From the NCBI GenBank assembly GCA_016763235.1, contig JAESUE010000311.1, positions 1 to 8,733 of the forward strand: a DNA stretch of 8,733 nucleotides, written 5' to 3'. Position 1 is the stretch's first letter. Every line of letters starts with the position of its first letter. Of the stretch, positions 6,226 through 8,733 are shown piece after piece. The stretch comes from Pseudomonadales bacterium. Its GTDB lineage: Bacteria > Pseudomonadota > Gammaproteobacteria > Pseudomonadales > UBA3067. The notes below the pieces were generated by a model. The model was not told the origin of the DNA and made no database searches. It saw only the letters and a program-made list of their open reading frames with translations. The position numbers were made by a program, and so were the translations under genes.

Positions 6226-6321
6226 CTTCATGAAGAAAATAACCCACGAAGTCGAATAAATAACACACTACTTATCAACAACATATCATTCAAAACACCC
6301 TAAGCTTGTATCCTGAAAATA

Positions 6322-6352
6322 CTTAGCTTTACTTATTAGATATGCTTAGCTT
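6322..6352 (+). repeat. Direct repeat cttagctt upstream of the FHA gene
   Basis: The octamer cttagctt occurs at 6322-6329 and 6345-6352, a 23-base period close to two helical turns, within the 45 bases before the FHA start codon. It lies where the promoter should be, though no good -35/-10 pair is evident (TTGTAT at 6306-6311 is the best -35). It may be a binding site for a dimeric or stacked regulator, or chance in AT-rich DNA. Confidence 0.35.
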
Positions 6353-6365
6353 CTGAGGGCTTGTA

Positions 6366-7229
6366 ATGTACCAAATAAAACTTAAAAATACCGAGAAAGA
6401 ACCTATTTGGATTATCCCTCCAAAATTATCCATTGGCTGCGCCGATGACAATGACGTAATTATTAATAAAGCTGGAATTAAACAGCACCATGCCGACTTA
6501 GTCATAAAAGATAACGGCATATATTTACTTCCCGACGAAAGTGCTAATGATGTGTCAATAAATGGCAAGGCAATAAATACTGCTCAGCCAGTTAAAACAA
6601 GTGATGTAATACGATTATGCAACATTGAGCTAGAAATTCTGGAACCAAAATCTGAAAACGCACCGATCCCAGTTATCCAAGATTCAGTATCAGATAAGTG
6701 GTATATCGAAATAATCTCCGGTTCCAATACAGGCGAACGCCACGCGCTTAAAAAATTAAATATTATCGGGCGCTCCCCGGAATGCGAAATAATATTTTCC
6801 GAGGATAATATTTCAAGAAAACATGCACGCCTCGATATAATTGGAGGAGCCTTAAAAATAACCGATATGGGGTCTGCTAATGGCTGCCTAATAAATGGAA
6901 CAAAAATAACCAGCGCCTACGCTCGCCCAGGTGACACATTAAAAATCGGCCAAGTAGAAGTAAGTATTAACGGCCCTTTTCTTGATGCAGATAAAACTGT
7001 AATCGGCACCCCTTTAGAGCGGGCCATAGAAACAGAAACCTCAAAACAAAAAAAAACCAATAGCAATAAAAACAATACACTTATAAGGCGAGAACAAATT
7101 CTTGAATCGAAACAAGCATTACAAAATCTAAACAATCAGGAGGACAAAAAAACCCAAACACTAATATGGGTTAGCGCAATAATTCTAACTCTGGTGATGT
7201 TAAGTTCCGCTATATTTGTATCACTTTAA
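6366..7229 (+). CDS. Tail-anchored protein with two FHA domains
   Basis: A 287-residue protein. FHA domains bind phosphothreonine peptides, so it probably docks to Ser/Thr-phosphorylated partners at the inner membrane. FHA1 (about 1-95) keeps the fold pattern and an NG turn (SINGKAI, 65-71) but lacks the phosphate-binding residues: LSIGCADDND (21-30) has no Arg after Gly, and KQHHAD (39-44) replaces the S-R-x-H box. FHA2 (about 111-203) has all of them: IIGRSPEC (133-140), ISRKHARL (149-156), ANG (171-173) and LINGTKI (175-181). A polar, Lys/Asn/Gln-rich linker (about 204-263) carries DKTVIG (209-214). One membrane span, about 265-285, ends at the C-terminus, so both FHA domains should face the cytoplasm. 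GAGGG six bases before the ATG supports the start. No kinase or phosphatase gene is in the window; the convergent neighbour is a response regulator. Confidence 0.88.
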   Translation: MYQIKLKNTEKEPIWIIPPKLSIGCADDNDVIINKAGIKQHHADLVIKDNGIYLLPDESANDVSINGKAINTAQPVKTSDVIRLCNIELEILEPKSENAPIPVIQDSVSDKWYIEIISGSNTGERHALKKLNIIGRSPECEIIFSEDNISRKHARLDIIGGALKITDMGSANGCLINGTKITSAYARPGDTLKIGQVEVSINGPFLDADKTVIGTPLERAIETETSKQKKTNSNKNNTLIRREQILESKQALQNLNNQEDKKTQTLIWVSAIILTLVMLSSAIFVSL

Positions 7230-7309
7230 TTTAGAGATGTTTTTATTATATCAGCGCCATAAACAACGACAATTAAAGAATGTTTCCACTTTCACACACA
7301 TAATATCGA

Positions 7310-8470
7310 TTATTTAAGCTCACTAAGAAGATCGAGAATTTTTCTTTTTTTCTCATCTGTCGTTGTGAAAATTAGCGCCCACAAATCGCGTTCAATTTTT
7401 GTAAACTCACTATCAACATCCGCATACTTCGCATCATCAAGCTTCTGGAGTATTCTTGAAACATCTAGAAACCCCGTTTCATCATCCCTGTCCTTTATAT
7501 CAACACGAGGAACAAATTTAGGTATAGCCTCATCAGAATCTTTCTCTAGCCTCTCAAGCTTTTCCATTCCTAAGTTTTCGGCCAATCGAAGTAGTGTTTC
7601 CTCTGCCGTCAGCGCACCTTCAGATGTAGGGCTATAAGAACCGTATCTCAGGGTAATTTCCAGCCGACACCCAGAAATTAAAAAATTTAATTTACCGACA
7701 CTTGCTGAAATTCTTTCGCAAAGTGCCTGAGCATTTCCTCCTGAAGTCGATAATAACGTTACCACTATTTGTGATGCGCTTACCCTTGCAACGCCATCTT
7801 CACTTCTAAGTGTCTTGGAAACAAGCTTAGCTACCTCGTAAATTATCTTTTCTGATACTTTTTTTCCATTTTTTAGAAATATATTATTATATTCTGCAAC
7901 TTCAAAAATAATTAAAGACAAAGGTAAGCGATGCCTTCTGCTGAAAGATATATCTTGCTTAACCTTTTCGAGGAAATACAACTTGTTACCTAAGCCTGTG
8001 GTAGGGTCAATTGTCGTATTTTGAGCTAACAGCGTGTTATTTTGAACAAGCTCTTGTGTTTTTTTCTGATTCGTTGAGTGCGCTTTTGCCCTTGCTAGCA
8101 CATCGATAGAATTAAACGGCTTGGTAATAAAATCCGTCGCGCCTAATGCAAACGCCTTTTCTTTCGCCTCTTCCGACTCACCACCCGTTACAATAATAAT
8201 GGGTATCTCAAAGATTCGATTATTTTTTGACGATCGCACTCGCTCAAGAAACCCATACCCATCTAAAACAGGCATCATCAAGTCACAGAATACAACTTGA
8301 ATAGTGTCATCAACCGCAATTTGCTCCCAACCATCTTCACCGTCTTCCGCTGTTTTTACATCGAAATAACGCTCAAGTATCTTATTGGCAGCTTTCCGCA
8401 ATAGCTTGGAATCATCAATCACAAGCACCCGTGGCTTTGCCTGCGCTGTACTTAGGTCTTCAATTTCCAT
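7310..8470 (-). CDS. Response regulator: REC plus degenerate GGDEF domain
   Basis: A 386-residue cytoplasmic two-domain protein. The REC domain (about 13-130) has the acidic pair Asp19-Asp20, phosphoacceptor Asp63 in FCDLMMPVLD, Thr95 in IIIVTGG and Lys117 in FITKPF, so phosphorylation by an unseen histidine kinase is expected. The GGDEF-like domain (about 151-305) opens with the usual DPTTGLGNKLYFLE (155-168), but the active-site signature is SASQI (231-235) instead of GGDEF, which should abolish diguanylate cyclase activity. The RxxD motif just before it (RSED, 222-225), at the correct five-residue spacing, is intact, so binding of c-di-GMP at an inhibitory-type site is possible. A charged extension (306-386) contains a helical end. 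The ATG at 8470 lacks a clear Shine-Dalgarno, but the REC domain begins soon after, so the start is unlikely to differ much. Convergent with the FHA gene. Confidence 0.9.
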   Translation of the reverse strand: MEIEDLSTAQAKPRVLVIDDSKLLRKAANKILERYFDVKTAEDGEDGWEQIAVDDTIQVVFCDLMMPVLDGYGFLERVRSSKNNRIFEIPIIIVTGGESEEAKEKAFALGATDFITKPFNSIDVLARAKAHSTNQKKTQELVQNNTLLAQNTTIDPTTGLGNKLYFLEKVKQDISFSRRHRLPLSLIIFEVAEYNNIFLKNGKKVSEKIIYEVAKLVSKTLRSEDGVARVSASQIVVTLLSTSGGNAQALCERISASVGKLNFLISGCRLEITLRYGSYSPTSEGALTAEETLLRLAENLGMEKLERLEKDSDEAIPKFVPRVDIKDRDDETGFLDVSRILQKLDDAKYADVDSEFTKIERDLWALIFTTTDEKKRKILDLLSELK

Positions 8471-8502
8471 ATTTTGGTACGCAACAAAATGAGTGTTCTC
8501 TT

Positions 8503-8508
8503 ATTATA
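8503..8508 (-). promoter_or_regulatory. -10 box of the REC-GGDEF gene
   Basis: A perfect TATAAT on the minus strand, about 33 bases before the ATG at 8470, is well placed for a short leader. No good -35 hexamer lies 16-18 bases upstream (the region reads AACCTC), so an activator or another sigma factor may be needed. Confidence 0.4.
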
Positions 8509-8552
8509 GCTGCAGAATCGATAGAGAGGTTCTGATTAACGCATGAGAAAAC

Positions 8553-8580
8553 ACAGCTATTCAGCGAATGCTGAAACTGT
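8553..8580 (-). terminator. Possible terminator after the right-edge gene
   Basis: The stem ttcagc (8560-8565)/gctgaa (8570-8575) with tetraloop gaat is enclosed by a second pairing, acag (8553-8556)/ctgt (8577-8580). On the minus strand it is followed by GTTTTC, a short T-run, about 12 bases after the stop of the partial gene at 8592. This is weak but in the right place for intrinsic termination. Confidence 0.35.
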
Positions 8581-8591
8581 TTAGGTTTCCA

Positions 8592-8733
8592 TCAAAAATG
8601 AGCGTAATAATTACGAACAAACTCCTTATACTTCAAACACATCATTAACTTTATGACATAACTCAGCGTTAACGGCATACCCTTAACAGCTTGTATTAGA
8701 GGCATAGTCACCATCAAACTCAGGCCCTCAGAA
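8592..8733 (-). CDS. C-terminal end of an unidentified gene (runs off right edge)
   Basis: The minus-strand frame entering at the right edge is open for 46 codons to a TGA at 8592-8594, while one of the other two frames is closed at once. The peptide contains MVTMPLIQAVKGMPLTLSY followed by a stretch of hydrophobic and basic residues and ends KEFVRNYYAHF. Composition is like that of a real protein end, and a hairpin follows the stop. I do not recognise the family. With only 46 residues visible, this could still be a chance open frame. The gap to the REC-GGDEF start is about 120 bases with a separate TATAAT, so the two are probably not one operon. Confidence 0.45.
   Translation of the reverse strand, partial: SEGLSLMVTMPLIQAVKGMPLTLSYVIKLMMCLKYKEFVRNYYAHF

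Noticed and set aside
6091..6303. 70-codon plus-strand frame before the FHA gene
   Set aside because: It begins inside the opposite-strand gene, runs through AT-rich promoter DNA and shows no protein-like pattern.
7230..7309. Bidirectional terminator between the FHA and REC-GGDEF genes
   Set aside because: The 80-base convergent gap is AT-rich, but I could not find a stem with a T-run for either strand.

Overview
The window looks like a chromosomal segment of a moderately AT-rich gammaproteobacterium, probably marine. This is inferred from protein flavour (a CobQ/CbiB/CobD B12 cluster of proteobacterial type, a DUF7931-like protein, and an acyl-CoA-dehydrogenase-like protein of a type I associate with Pseudomonas relatives), not from a marker gene. 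I see no rRNA, tRNA, CRISPR array, transposase, phage or conjugation gene.

Left part (1-2860, all minus strand): a tightly packed late-cobalamin operon read cobQ -> cbiB -> cobD. Both junctions are 4-base ATGA stop/start overlaps. CobQ amidates the corrin ring to cobyric acid. CobD makes the aminopropanol-phosphate arm from threonine phosphate. CbiB attaches that arm to give adenosylcobinamide phosphate. cobD runs off the left edge.

Upstream of cobQ (2861-3267) lies a long stretch without a recognised gene. It holds a perfect 11-bp hairpin, a TATAAT box on the minus strand, and a possible very small membrane-peptide ORF behind a perfect AGGAGG. No cobalamin riboswitch consensus is visible. 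A divergent plus-strand gene for a DUF7931-like protein follows (3268-3786), with an inverted repeat sitting on its likely -10.

Centre (3787-6167): a short convergent intergenic region with three tetraloop hairpins, then two separate minus-strand genes. One encodes an HD-superfamily phosphohydrolase with a YHNxxH motif reminiscent of class I cyclic-nucleotide phosphodiesterases. The other encodes a short acyl-CoA-dehydrogenase-like protein that seems to lack the normal catalytic C-terminus.

Right part (6168-8733): a plus-strand gene for a tail-anchored protein with two FHA domains (the first degenerate, the second canonical) converges on a minus-strand gene for a REC-GGDEF response regulator. 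In the latter, the GGDEF signature is SASQI but the RxxD inhibitory-site motif is kept, which suggests a c-di-GMP or phosphorylation signalling protein without cyclase activity. The right edge holds the last 46 codons of an unidentified minus-strand gene.

The strongest candidates for new biology are the regulatory proteins (degenerate GGDEF, double FHA, HD/PDE-like protein) and the structured region upstream of cobQ. Nothing here forms an obvious defence or mobile system.
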